From NCBI GenBank assembly GCA_024762975.1, contig JANTGJ010000011.1:1-46005 (forward strand): a DNA stretch of 46,005 bases. The letters are read 5' to 3'. The translations under genes and the position numbers were made by a program. How positions within the stretch are numbered: the first letter of the stretch is position 1; every line of letters starts with the position of its first letter. The notes below the pieces were generated by a model. That model did not search any database. It saw nothing but the letters and a program-made list of their open reading frames with translations, and was not told the origin of the DNA. Shown one piece after another: positions 25,828 to 35,196 of the stretch. The DNA comes from Candidatus Krumholzibacteriia bacterium. Its GTDB lineage: Bacteria; Krumholzibacteriota; Krumholzibacteriia; LZORAL124-64-63.

Positions 25828-27153
25828 CTACTCCCGATCCGGCCGGGGGTAGCCCGGCAGGTCCTTCGTCGCCACCAACAGCACCCGCAGCAGGCGCTGG
25901 TCCTCGACATCCTCGACCGTGATCGTGAAATCCGCCACGGAGACCTGGTCGCCCCGTTCGGGCACCTTGCCGGCCGCTTCGTAGATCAACCCACCCAGGG
26001 TCTCGCTGGTCTCCCAGCCCTCGACCCGGGTCAGGTCGTCACCGACCATCTCCTGCAGATCCTCCAGATCGATTTTCGGATCCAGACGCACCGAGCGCTC
26101 ATCCACCCATTCGACCAGTTCCTCCTCTTCGTCGAACTCGTCCTCGATCTCACCGACGATTTCCTCGATCACGTCCTCCAGGGTGACCAGGCCCGCCGTG
26201 CCGCCATACTCATCGATGACCACCGCCATGTGGATCCGCTGCTGCCGGAACTCGTCCATCACCTCGTCGATTTTCTTGCTTTCGGGAATGAAGTAGGCGG
26301 GCCTGACCAGATCGGCCAGCTTGCGGTCACCGCCGGTGAAGCTTTCCTCGTCGACCAGCTTTAAGAGATCCTTCGAGTAGAGGATACCGATCACCTTGTC
26401 CGCATTGCCGCGAAAGACCGGTACGCGCGAGTGCCCACTGTCGATCACGGCCTGCACCATCTCGCTGACCTTCGCATCTCCGTCGAGGGTGACCATGTCG
26501 ATGCGGGGAATCATGATCTCGCGTACCGCAGTGTCGTGGAAGTTGAAGATACTCTGGATCATCTCCCGCTCGTCTTCGTCCAGGACGACGTTTTCACCTT
26601 CCTCGTTGATCAGACTGCGAATTTCTCCGGTCGAGAGATGCGTCTGCACATCGGTGGTCCAGAGCGTGTCATCCAGCCGGTCCATCACGGCGATCAGCAG
26701 CAGGGCCAACGGACGCAATACCACGGTCAGCGGGAAGAAGGTCGTTCCGACGACCTGCAGGTACGGCAGGGCCGCTCCGGCAGCCAGCATCTTGAAAACG
26801 AGCCCGCCGAGTGTCCAGGCCAGCAGCGCCGACACACCGAAAAGCAGGTAGTAGTAGAAATCCAGGGCACCGGGCCACGAATTGGCCAGCCACAACCCCC
26901 AGGCCGCACTGCCCAGCATGGTCAACAGCAGATGCAGGGTGCTGACGGTAACCTGGTAGCGGCGCTCTTCATCCAACACCCTGCGTACCACGGGGCCGAC
27001 CTTGTCGCGCTCCAGCAGTCCATTGCGATACAGCCCCGTAATCCGGTAATGCGCGGTCATCAAACCGCTCATCAACAGCGCACCGAGCCAGGCGGCAACG
27101 GCCAAGCCGACCGTTCCCTGCAACTGCCCGGGATTTCCCAGTGAGAAATCCAA
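25828..27153 (-). CDS. CNNM/CorC-type membrane protein with CBS pair
   Basis: 441 residues. The N-terminal CNNM (DUF21) membrane domain covers about 10-165 with three to four helices. A CBS pair follows at about 195-320 (VREIMIPRIDMVTLD, HSRVPVFRGNADKVIGILY, HMAVVIDEYGGTAGLVTLEDVIEEIVGEIEDE), then the CorC/HlyC domain to the end. The family moves or regulates Mg2+ (and Co2+) efflux and is often called hemolysin C, though hemolytic activity is not implied. The start codon is TTG at 27153-27151 with GGGAG about 8 bases upstream; there is no in-frame ATG nearby. The ybeY, then CNNM order is a widely conserved pairing. Confidence 0.92.
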   Translation of the reverse strand: MDFSLGNPGQLQGTVGLAVAAWLGALLMSGLMTAHYRITGLYRNGLLERDKVGPVVRRVLDEERRYQVTVSTLHLLLTMLGSAAWGLWLANSWPGALDFYYYLLFGVSALLAWTLGGLVFKMLAAGAALPYLQVVGTTFFPLTVVLRPLALLLIAVMDRLDDTLWTTDVQTHLSTGEIRSLINEEGENVVLDEDEREMIQSIFNFHDTAVREIMIPRIDMVTLDGDAKVSEMVQAVIDSGHSRVPVFRGNADKVIGILYSKDLLKLVDEESFTGGDRKLADLVRPAYFIPESKKIDEVMDEFRQQRIHMAVVIDEYGGTAGLVTLEDVIEEIVGEIEDEFDEEEELVEWVDERSVRLDPKIDLEDLQEMVGDDLTRVEGWETSETLGGLIYEAAGKVPERGDQVSVADFTITVEDVEDQRLLRVLLVATKDLPGYPRPDRE

Positions 27154-27204
27154 ACGCGCTCTCCCTTCAACAGCCGCAGACCGCGGCCGAACTCGTACCG
27201 ATTT

Positions 27205-27729
27205 CTATTTCCCAGCCAGAGGATGCGGCACGCCTGCCGCCTCCAGCAATCGAGTCTCGACCGCTCGCATCCGAGCGCCCTGTTGCGCCTCCTCGTGATC
27301 CCACCCCAGCAGATGCAAACAGCCGTGGACAACCAGCAGCGGCAATTCGTGCTCGATCGGCCAGCCGCGTTCCCGGCACCTGCGGGTCACGAAATCCGGT
27401 GCCAACAGGATCTCGCCGATCGAGTCACCTGTGGTCTCGAACGGATCGAGCCACAGGTCCTGCGCCGCACCGGAACGACCCTGCGCCAGCGCGGGATCCC
27501 CCTGGCCGATCTCGAGCAGATACGAAAACGAGAGCACATCCGTTACCGCAGCCTTGCCGCGATACGCCTCGTTCAAGCGGGCCATCGCATCGTCATCGAC
27601 CAGCACGAGATCGGCTCGCCAATCCGGGTGGCCCAGTTCCTTCACCAGCTCGTTCCACCGCCGGGCATCACGAAACGGATCTTCGAGCCGTGACGCACCT
27701 GCAAAACGGTCGACCAGATTCAACCTCAC
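27205..27729 (-). CDS. ybeY: Endoribonuclease YbeY (rRNA maturation)
   Basis: 174 residues. It is a single-strand endoribonuclease acting in 16S rRNA 3-prime processing and ribosome quality control. The zinc site HGCLHLLGWDHE gives His135, His139 and His145, all present. The AVTDVLSFSY segment is also typical. The GTG start overlaps the stop of the 7TM-HD gene in a GTGA. It sits in the conserved phoH, 7TM-HD, ybeY, CNNM order seen in many phyla. Confidence 0.95.
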   Translation of the reverse strand: MRLNLVDRFAGASRLEDPFRDARRWNELVKELGHPDWRADLVLVDDDAMARLNEAYRGKAAVTDVLSFSYLLEIGQGDPALAQGRSGAAQDLWLDPFETTGDSIGEILLAPDFVTRRCRERGWPIEHELPLLVVHGCLHLLGWDHEEAQQGARMRAVETRLLEAAGVPHPLAGK

Positions 27730-30011
27730 GATGCCCCCTTGCGTTCACCACGACGTTCGGGCACGCGATCGCGGTCCGGATCCTTCTGTCCCGGGTAGAC
27801 GATCCTCGCATGGTGAATTCCCGTCAATAGCGGAATGAATGCCTCGCGCGTACGGGCCAGATCACTCAGGGTCAATCCCGACTCGTCCAGCTGTCCACTC
27901 AGCATGCGTTTGTCGATCACCTGCTTGGTGATTTCCCGAATGCGGCTGGGCGTCGGCTTGGACAAAGAGCGCGTGGCAGCCTCGACGGCATCGGCCAGCA
28001 TCAACAGCGCCGTTTCCCGCGTCTGCGGCTTGGGTCCGGGGTAGCGAAAGTCATCGACCTTGACGGTTTCGTTTCCCTCACTCTCCAGAGCCTTGTGATA
28101 GAAATACTCCATGACCATCGTGCCGTGATGTTCGGGGATGAAATCCAGGACCGCCTTCGGCAGACGCCAGCGCCGCCCCAATTCCAGCCCCTCCTTGACG
28201 TGTGCGGCAATGACCAGCGAGCTCATGCTGGGACTCAGTTCGTCGTGCTTGTTCAGATCCGGGCGCTGGTTCTCGACGTAGTACTCCGGCTTCTGCATCT
28301 TGCCGATATCATGGAACAGCGCACCGACCCTCGTCAGCAGGGCATTGACATCGATCGCCCGCGCGGCATGCTCGGCCAACTGGCCCACGACCTGGCTGTG
28401 GTGATACGTTCCCTGGGCCTCGAGCGCCATGCGTTGCAGCAGGGGGTGGTTCAGATCGGAAAGTTCGAGCAGCGTCAGATCCGAGCACACACCGACCAGC
28501 GGTTCGACCACCGGTAGCAGGAACAATCCGATCGCCACCAGCAGAACCGAAGCGAAGGCGGCAACCAGATAGTGGGCACCGCCGGGACCGGAATCATTCG
28601 CGACTCCCGGCGCCAGCAGGTAGGTCAGAACCACGGAAAGAAAGGTCAGCAACAGGATCGTGCGGTAGAACTGGCCGCGTTTCTGTACACGTCGAACAGA
28701 GAGCACGGTGACGTTTCCGAGCACGAACCAGGTAAATACCGACCCGGCATCCACGTCGGGAAGAATCGCCAGAAGCGCCATCGCAAGCAGGGTCAGCGTG
28801 TACCCGACCTTGTCCTTGTACAGCACCGTCGCCAGCAACGACAGCAGGACGATCGGCACGGCCAGCGATCCCAGCCCGGGTTGATGCAAGGCAAAGGACG
28901 AGCCCACCAGGAACACCATCAGGATTACCGAAACAGCCACCAGAAACCGCACGCTCTGCAACTGGACCCGGTAGTGCATCAGCGCCATCCAGGCGAACAG
29001 GCCCAGCGACAGGGCCACCAGCAGGATGCGCACCAGAAGCCGGGACAAATGACCCGGCCCGTCCTTGCCCCCGCCGCGTTCGCGAATCAGCGACTCCAGA
29101 TGGGACAGAACGAGAGCCTGCTCTTCGGTAACCCGCACTCCCTGGTCGACGATCCGCTCCCCCTTGCTGAACTCGCGCTCCGTGGGTACGGCCTGGCGAA
29201 CGACATCCTGCCTCTGCTGGGTCTCCTTCAGGAGATAGACCAGATTCGGATCGATGTAGTGCTTCATCATGGAAGCGGCACCGACGGCGTCCACCGGATC
29301 GAGACCGGCCTGCCGCAGTTCCTGGGTCAGCCGCCCCTCGATACTGGCCTGGGCAACGATGCGACCGACGCTGCGCAGACTGTCCCCCTGATCGGTGCGG
29401 ATCAGCACCTGTTGGTACTGACCGGCGGGCAACATGTCGGCCACGCCGGATTTCAGAACGTTGCGCCACGCAACCGTCATGCGGCGAACCAGCGAATCCG
29501 GTTCGGAAGATTGCAACAGGCGCCGCAGATCCACCGTCGCCGTATTCGGAAACTGCAGACGCAAGTACTCGACCCGTTCCTCGTCCGAAGCGAACGGGTC
29601 AGCCAGTTGGTGCTCCAGGGCCTCCAGCCACAGGCGCATGCGGGTATCGCGCGAACGTCCGGCTACCCCGTCGAGGCTGCGCAGGACCGGGGGTTCAACG
29701 AGCACGGCCTCGATCTGGCGCATCTGGATGTCCTGTTCCAGAAGCGGAGCCTGGAAGGTGAACGGCGCGCGGATCTCCTGGGTGGCAATCTGTCCCACGA
29801 GCGGAAAATCGGAATCGACACGAGGGACCGGCGGAAAGAGGAACAGGTGCAGGATCACGATCGCCACCGACAACCCGACGGCCCAGTAGCGGGCATTGCC
29901 GAGCGGGATCGGATCGGGCGCCACGCTACTCTTGGCGACACCGCGACCGGCACGCCCTTCGCGACTTCCGGCGTCGCGCGTCAGCAGGTCTCGCAATCGC
30001 AACCGCCACAT
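27726..30011 (-). CDS. 7TM-HD phosphodiesterase (PgpH/YqfF-like)
   Basis: 761 residues. The protein has an N-terminal helix (about 45-62), a large extracytoplasmic 7TMR-HDED domain (about 65-320), seven membrane helices (about 330-510) and a cytosolic HD hydrolase domain (about 540-720). HD-domain metal ligands are present: YHHSQVVGQLAEHAARA, ALFHDIGKMQKPEYY, and HVKEGLELGRRWRLPKAVLDFIPEHHG. In Firmicutes this family degrades cyclic di-AMP; that activity here is inferred. Two in-frame ATGs are available (30020 and 30011). The second was chosen because AAGGAGG is 9 bases upstream of it and overlaps the first. The stop is shared with the ybeY start. Confidence 0.9.
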   Translation of the reverse strand: MWRLRLRDLLTRDAGSREGRAGRGVAKSSVAPDPIPLGNARYWAVGLSVAIVILHLFLFPPVPRVDSDFPLVGQIATQEIRAPFTFQAPLLEQDIQMRQIEAVLVEPPVLRSLDGVAGRSRDTRMRLWLEALEHQLADPFASDEERVEYLRLQFPNTATVDLRRLLQSSEPDSLVRRMTVAWRNVLKSGVADMLPAGQYQQVLIRTDQGDSLRSVGRIVAQASIEGRLTQELRQAGLDPVDAVGAASMMKHYIDPNLVYLLKETQQRQDVVRQAVPTEREFSKGERIVDQGVRVTEEQALVLSHLESLIRERGGGKDGPGHLSRLLVRILLVALSLGLFAWMALMHYRVQLQSVRFLVAVSVILMVFLVGSSFALHQPGLGSLAVPIVLLSLLATVLYKDKVGYTLTLLAMALLAILPDVDAGSVFTWFVLGNVTVLSVRRVQKRGQFYRTILLLTFLSVVLTYLLAPGVANDSGPGGAHYLVAAFASVLLVAIGLFLLPVVEPLVGVCSDLTLLELSDLNHPLLQRMALEAQGTYHHSQVVGQLAEHAARAIDVNALLTRVGALFHDIGKMQKPEYYVENQRPDLNKHDELSPSMSSLVIAAHVKEGLELGRRWRLPKAVLDFIPEHHGTMVMEYFYHKALESEGNETVKVDDFRYPGPKPQTRETALLMLADAVEAATRSLSKPTPSRIREITKQVIDKRMLSGQLDESGLTLSDLARTREAFIPLLTGIHHARIVYPGQKDPDRDRVPERRGERKGAS

Positions 30012-30056
30012 GGCTCGCATCCTCCTTGACCCCGGACCGGGCCGGTATGGGCTCCG

Positions 30057-31064
30057 CTACGCTTCTTCTCGTCCGTCCGTGACACCTGCCGAATCGAAGG
30101 CTTCGATAATTCGCCGGACCAGCGGATGCCTGACGATATCGCGACCGTCCAGATCGACGAAACGCACACCGTCCGTATCGCCCAGGATCTCGCGTACATG
30201 CACCAGCCCCGAGCGGTTTCCGACCTCCAGATCGATCTGGGTCACATCACCGGTAATCACCGCCTTGGACTGGAACCCCAACCGGGTCAGAAACATTTTC
30301 ATCTGCCCCACGGTCGTGTTCTGGGCCTCGTCCAGGATCACGAAGGCATTGTTCAGCGTGCGGCCGCGCATATACCCCAGCGGTGAGGCTTCGATGACGC
30401 CACTGCCCAACAACCGCGAAATCCTGCTCGCCCCGACGATGTCGGACAAGGAGTCGAAAAGCGGCCGCATATACGGATGGATCTTCTCTTGCATATCGCC
30501 CGGCAAAAACCCCAGCTGCTCACCGGCTTCCACCGCGGGCCGCACCAGGACGATCCGATCGACCAACTGCCGGTTCAGGTAGTCCATCGCCATCACGACC
30601 GCCAAAAACGTCTTGCCGGTTCCGGCGGGCCCGATGGCGAAGACCACATCATGGTCGCGCACCGCGGAGACGAATCGCTGCTGCCCTCCGGTCTTGGCCC
30701 GAACCGCTTTGCGTGTCCCGCCGGCAAACAGCAGCGGCTCGCCGTCGTCTGCGGGCAGTTCTTCGCCACCATTGCCGCTGCGTCGATCCCAAAGGTAACT
30801 GATCGCCACCGGATCGATCGTTTGCCCTCGCCGCAACCGGTCGACCAGATCGCAGGCAACCGCCTCCATCGTCTCGACTTCCTGCAATTCCCCCTCGATC
30901 ACCATGCGATGGCCACGTACGACGATCGTGCCCTCGATTTTCTCCTCGAGCAGGCGCAGGTTGGCGTCACGCACCCCCAACAGGTCCAGCGAATCGATCC
31001 CCTCGAGATCCACCGACCGTTTCACTCGCCCCTGGCGTCGATTGCCGGCAATTCGCCCGCTCAT
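30057..31064 (-). CDS. ybeZ: PhoH-family ATPase (YbeZ)
   Basis: 335 residues. It is a P-loop ATPase of the PhoH family, linked to RNA metabolism and to YbeY in ribosome maturation. Walker A is GPAGTGKT (145-152) and Walker B is FVILDEAQN (241-249). [14 protein letters not shown] and [17 protein letters not shown] are family blocks. The N-terminal 90 residues contain a KH-like segment. The ATG overlaps the aspS stop in an ATGA, and the stop lies 45 bases before the 7TM-HD start. Cold- or phosphate-stress regulation is known in other bacteria but no such site is visible here. Confidence 0.96.
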   Translation of the reverse strand: MSGRIAGNRRQGRVKRSVDLEGIDSLDLLGVRDANLRLLEEKIEGTIVVRGHRMVIEGELQEVETMEAVACDLVDRLRRGQTIDPVAISYLWDRRSGNGGEELPADDGEPLLFAGGTRKAVRAKTGGQQRFVSAVRDHDVVFAIGPAGTGKTFLAVVMAMDYLNRQLVDRIVLVRPAVEAGEQLGFLPGDMQEKIHPYMRPLFDSLSDIVGASRISRLLGSGVIEASPLGYMRGRTLNNAFVILDEAQNTTVGQMKMFLTRLGFQSKAVITGDVTQIDLEVGNRSGLVHVREILGDTDGVRFVDLDGRDIVRHPLVRRIIEAFDSAGVTDGREEA

Positions 31065-32848
31065 TCGATCCCCTTCTCCTGCGGCGACTCGGCTTGCGGC
31101 ACGATGCCGAGGTGGAGCTCCTCGAGTTGCGCTTCACTGATCTTCCCCGGACTGCCGTCCAGTGGCGAAGCCGCCAACGTCGTCTTCGGAAAAGCGATCA
31201 CCTCTCGCAACGACGGGCTTCCGGTCAGCAGCATGACGATCCTGTCCAGACCCAGCGCAATACCGCCGTGGGGCGGGGCTCCATAGCCCAGGGCATCGAG
31301 AAAGAAGCCGAACTTCGGCAGATACTCGTCGGGGTCCATGCCGACGATCCTGAATACGCGCTCCTGCAATTCACGTTGATGGATCCGGATGCTGCCCGAA
31401 CCCAGTTCGACACCGTTGCAGACCAGGTCGTACAACTGGGCACGCCCCTGGCCGGGATCCTCTTCCAGACCGTCGATATCTTCGGGACGCGGCTGCGTGA
31501 ACATATGATGGCACGCGGCCCATCCCGAGCCCGTCTTCTCGAAGAGTGGGAAATTCCGGACCCAGGCCAAGGCCCAGGTTCCTTCCGGAATCCAATCGGC
31601 CCGGGCAGCCATCTCCAGGCGGACGGCACCCAGCGCCTCGACCGCCATCGCCCGCGCGCCGGCCACGAAGACGACCAGATCGCCGTCCTTGGCGCCGGTT
31701 TGCTCCAGGAGTCCGGCCTGGAATTCATCCGACAGGAACTTGGCGATGCCGGTTTCCAGCTTGCCGCCGGCCACCTTGGCCCGAGCCAGCCCGAAGGCGC
31801 CCTTTTTCTTCGCAATCTCCTCCAGCTCATCGACCTGCTTGCGACTCCACTCGGCCAGGGCTTCGCCGACCAGGCAGCGAATGGTCCCTCCCTCGGCGAG
31901 CGCCTTCTCGAACACACCGAAGCCGCACCCCGCCGCCAGGGCGTCCACATCGTGAATCGGGCAGCCGAAGCGCAGATCGGGTTTGTCCGAGCCGTACAGG
32001 TTCATCGCCTCGTCGTACGAAATCCGCGGGAACGGAGTGGGCAGGTCGATCCCGGCTCCCTCGGCGAATATCCGCGTCACCATTTCCTCGACCGTCTGGT
32101 AGATCTCGTTCTCGGTGACGAAGCTCATTTCCAGATCAATCTGCGTGTGCTCCGGCTGGCGGTCGCTGCGCAGATCCTCGTCGCGCAGGCAGCGTGCCAG
32201 CTGGAAGTAGCGGTCCACGCCACTGGCCATCAGGATCTGCTTGTACAACTGGGGCGACTGCGGCAGGGCGTAGAACTGGCCATGATGGATCCGGCTGGGA
32301 ACGACGTAGTCGCGCGCACCCTCGGGCGTGGTCTTGATCAGCAGAGGCGTCTCCACCTCCAGAAAATCCTGACTCGAGAGATAGTTGCGCGCAGCCATCG
32401 AGGCCCGATGCCGAACCTGGAGATTGTTGGCCATAACGGGATGCCGCAGGTGGATGTAGCGGTGCTTCAGGCGCAGCTCCTCGCTCGCATCCTCGGCCGC
32501 ATCGACCTGGAAAGGCAGCGGCTGACAGCTGTTGAGAATCTCAATCTGCCGCGCGACCACTTCGATGGCTCCCGTGGCCATCTCCGGATTGACCATGTCG
32601 TCGGGTCGACGACGGACGGTACCGACAACGCCCAGCACCGACTCCAGCTTGAACTGCTTGCTCAGTTCCAGCGGCTGGCCGTCCTCGCAGACGACCTGCA
32701 CCAATCCGTATCGATCGCGCAGACCGACGAAGAGTACTCCACCCAGATCCCGGATGCGGGCGGCCCAACCGGCCAACCGGACCTCCTGGCCCACCAGGCT
32801 CTCGGTCACATTGCCACAGCGGTGAGTGCGATAGGTCTCATGGTTCAT
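31061..32848 (-). CDS. aspS: Aspartyl-tRNA synthetase (bacterial type)
   Basis: 595 residues. A class II enzyme that charges tRNA-Asp. The N-terminal OB-fold ([22 protein letters not shown]) binds the anticodon. The catalytic domain shows motif 2 ([24 protein letters not shown]) and motif 3 ([15 protein letters not shown]). The bacterial GAD insertion (about 290-420) is present, fixing the bacterial rather than archaeal type. The ATG at 32848-32846 is preferred, with AGAGG about 10 bases upstream. A TTG at 32869 overlapping the hisS stop (TTGA) is an alternative start that would add seven residues. Whether it also charges tRNA-Asn cannot be told from sequence. Confidence 0.97.
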   Translation of the reverse strand: MNHETYRTHRCGNVTESLVGQEVRLAGWAARIRDLGGVLFVGLRDRYGLVQVVCEDGQPLELSKQFKLESVLGVVGTVRRRPDDMVNPEMATGAIEVVARQIEILNSCQPLPFQVDAAEDASEELRLKHRYIHLRHPVMANNLQVRHRASMAARNYLSSQDFLEVETPLLIKTTPEGARDYVVPSRIHHGQFYALPQSPQLYKQILMASGVDRYFQLARCLRDEDLRSDRQPEHTQIDLEMSFVTENEIYQTVEEMVTRIFAEGAGIDLPTPFPRISYDEAMNLYGSDKPDLRFGCPIHDVDALAAGCGFGVFEKALAEGGTIRCLVGEALAEWSRKQVDELEEIAKKKGAFGLARAKVAGGKLETGIAKFLSDEFQAGLLEQTGAKDGDLVVFVAGARAMAVEALGAVRLEMAARADWIPEGTWALAWVRNFPLFEKTGSGWAACHHMFTQPRPEDIDGLEEDPGQGRAQLYDLVCNGVELGSGSIRIHQRELQERVFRIVGMDPDEYLPKFGFFLDALGYGAPPHGGIALGLDRIVMLLTGSPSLREVIAFPKTTLAASPLDGSPGKISEAQLEELHLGIVPQAESPQEKGIE

Positions 32849-32865
32849 CGTTTTCAACCTCTTCT

Positions 32866-34146
32866 TCAATCGTCAAGGTCCAGGGCTTCGCGGACCGAGG
32901 AAAGCAGATCGCCACACGCGACACTCACCTGTTCCCCGTCCTCCAGGTTCTTCAATTGCAGGATCCCCTGCTCGACTTCTTCTTCGCCGACAATCAACAT
33001 CAGCCTCGCCCGGCGCAGGTTCGCCGACTTGGCCTGGGCTTTCAACGATCGCCCGCTGGTGTCGACCTCGACACGGCAGAATCCACGCAACAGATCCGCT
33101 TCGACCAGCCCGTACCGCTCGGCCTCCGAGCCCCGGCAGGCCACGTAGACATCGACCTGCGTCTGTCGCGAGCGTTGTGGATCAAGAACCTCGTCGTTCA
33201 GGTGCAACAGGGTACGCTCGATACCGATCGAAAAACCCACCGCCGGCGTGGCGGGCCCGCCACACTGTTCGATCAGGTGGTCGTATCTTCCGCCGCCGGC
33301 CAGGCTACTGGTCTTGCGACCGGCCGTGGCCTTGATCTCGAACGTGGTGCGGCTGTAATAGTCCAGGCCCCGGACCAACGCCGGATCCTCCTGATGCGGT
33401 ACATCCAGATCCGACAGGGTCCCGCGCAACTGCTGGTAGTGCTCGCGGCAGGATTCGCACAGGACCGAGGTAATGGGCTTGAATCCCGCCAGCAATTCCT
33501 GCACACCCTCATCCTTGCTGTCGAAAAGGCGGAGCGGGTTGATATCCAGACGTCCCTGCATCGACTCGGGAATCCGGTCCAGATTTTCCTTGAGAAAGAC
33601 GGTCAAGTCGGAGACATAAGCCGGCCTGCAGCTGGGACATCCGATACTATTGACATGCACCGTCAAGCCGGTGGCATCGACCGCTTCGAACAACGCCATC
33701 GCCGTCTGGATGACCTCCGCGTCCAGCACGGCGCTGGGAGATCCGATGGCTTCGACGCCCAGCTGGTGAAACTGGCGATAACGCCCCGCCTGCGGACGAT
33801 CGTGCCGGAACATCGGACCGTTGTAGTAAAATTTCACCGTCCCGGGCTGCCGCGTCAGACCGTTCTCCAGGTAGGCGCGAACGACCGAAGCGGTCATCTC
33901 CGGTCGCAGGGTCAGGCTGTCGCCCCCCTTGCTCTCGAAGGTGTACATCTCCTTGTCGACGATATCGGTACCTTCACCGACCGAACGATGAAACAGCGCC
34001 GTCGGCTCGATGATCGGCGTCCGAATTTCCCCGTACCCGTAACGGGCCAGGGTTTCGCGCCAACGTTCCTCACACCAGTGCCAGCGCTCCATCTCCTCGA
34101 GCAGGATGTCGCGCGTGCCCTTCATGCGGCGGTACTTGATGTTCAT
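32866..34146 (-). CDS. hisS: Histidyl-tRNA synthetase
   Basis: 426 residues, the usual size. A class II enzyme charging tRNA-His. The start [14 protein letters not shown] matches the family, motif 2 region is [30 protein letters not shown], and the histidine-specific [12 protein letters not shown] and [10 protein letters not shown] blocks are intact. Motif 3 is [12 protein letters not shown], and an anticodon-binding domain covers the last 90 residues. The ATG at 34146 ([11 protein letters not shown]) was chosen over an upstream in-frame start that would have an improbable leader. It lies 51 bases after the stop of the PhnD-like gene. Confidence 0.97.
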   Translation of the reverse strand: MNIKYRRMKGTRDILLEEMERWHWCEERWRETLARYGYGEIRTPIIEPTALFHRSVGEGTDIVDKEMYTFESKGGDSLTLRPEMTASVVRAYLENGLTRQPGTVKFYYNGPMFRHDRPQAGRYRQFHQLGVEAIGSPSAVLDAEVIQTAMALFEAVDATGLTVHVNSIGCPSCRPAYVSDLTVFLKENLDRIPESMQGRLDINPLRLFDSKDEGVQELLAGFKPITSVLCESCREHYQQLRGTLSDLDVPHQEDPALVRGLDYYSRTTFEIKATAGRKTSSLAGGGRYDHLIEQCGGPATPAVGFSIGIERTLLHLNDEVLDPQRSRQTQVDVYVACRGSEAERYGLVEADLLRGFCRVEVDTSGRSLKAQAKSANLRRARLMLIVGEEEVEQGILQLKNLEDGEQVSVACGDLLSSVREALDLDD

Positions 34147-34197
34147 GTCGCCCTTTCCAGCCGAAATCCAAGGTATGCAAACCGCCGACAATATGGA

Positions 34198-35196
34198 TCA
34201 TTGCCCCGCCGGAGGCCAGTTCGCCGGAAAACCTGAACGCACCATGTCCAGATCCGGCTCGACGAGGAGATTGAAGCCCGAAAGGTGGACGCGACGCAGG
34301 CCGCGCTCGAGGGCCGCGGCAGCAGGTCCGGATTCGGCATCCGTACGACCCAGACGGGTCAGCGCGCCGCCCACTTCAAGCAGCTTTTGCGCCGGTACCT
34401 CGCGCGAAGCGAAAAGCACCAGATCGGGCACCGGCACGGTCAGGATCTCCATCCCCCAGGAAGCCGGTTCCAATAATTTCTCAGCGAAGAATCGCTCGGC
34501 GTCCCACTGACGCACCACAGCGTAATCAAAGGATCCGAGGCGCAGTGCATGAAGCGCCACGGAATGATCGTAGGGATCCGGACCGCTCGCACAATCGACC
34601 GGCAGGGCCGCCCGAGCCCCCCCCGTGCGCAGAATCCCGGTGGCGCACAGAGAGAGAGAATCCCCGAAAATTGTGCGGCGGGGGGCACTCTGCCAGGGCC
34701 GGTCCAGAAATCCCGCCGATTGCCGATAGACCAGGACACAGCGGGGCCGCAGGTTCCGCGGGGCCGTACGACGGCCGGCAACCAGCGGCACAAACCGTTC
34801 GTCATCCAGCGCGATTCCGAGTCCGTCCGGACAAACCGCGAAATCCACGCCACCAGCAACCCGCGCCCGGAATTGCTCCACCGTACCGACCCGTTCGAAT
34901 CGAAAAGTCTTCCCTGTCGATTCGCCAAGGAATTCTGCCAACGGTTCGTACAACTCGAGATCTCGCCCACTACCGGCAGGGTCGAAGACGAGGCAGACAC
35001 CATGAAAGGCGTTGTCTCCGCCACCGGGCCAAATCAAAGCCCCCAGGGCCAGCACCAGAACGGCGCCGGCTGCAAAGAGAGAGATACGACTCCCCGCCCG
35101 CAGAAAGGGCGGACCGGAGCCCGCGTCCGCAGCGGCCTCGGCACCGGCGGTACCGGCTTCCGTCTCGTCATCCGTCGGTCGTTCGGATTCAGTCAA
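34198..35196 (-). CDS. Membrane-anchored PhnD-like periplasmic binding protein
   Basis: 332 residues. An acidic cytosolic N-terminus (about 1-35) precedes one membrane helix (about 37-56, ISLFAAGAVLVLALGALIW). The rest has the pattern of PhnD/type 2 periplasmic binding proteins: VCLVFDPAGSGRDLELYEPLAEFLGEST, then FDYAVVRQWDAERFF. No ABC permease or ATPase is adjacent, so transport is not supported. Use as a ligand-sensing partner is possible. The start is TTG at 35196-35194, which overlaps the YbbR-protein stop by 8 bases and has GAGG 6 bases upstream; no ATG is available nearby. The assignment to the PhnD fold rests on overall pattern and is moderate. Confidence 0.6.
   Translation of the reverse strand: MTESERPTDDETEAGTAGAEAAADAGSGPPFLRAGSRISLFAAGAVLVLALGALIWPGGGDNAFHGVCLVFDPAGSGRDLELYEPLAEFLGESTGKTFRFERVGTVEQFRARVAGGVDFAVCPDGLGIALDDERFVPLVAGRRTAPRNLRPRCVLVYRQSAGFLDRPWQSAPRRTIFGDSLSLCATGILRTGGARAALPVDCASGPDPYDHSVALHALRLGSFDYAVVRQWDAERFFAEKLLEPASWGMEILTVPVPDLVLFASREVPAQKLLEVGGALTRLGRTDAESGPAAAALERGLRRVHLSGFNLLVEPDLDMVRSGFPANWPPAGQ

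Noticed and set aside
31094-33148. A 684-codon plus-strand frame opposite aspS and hisS
   Set aside because: It covers two genes whose identity is certain and has no features of its own.
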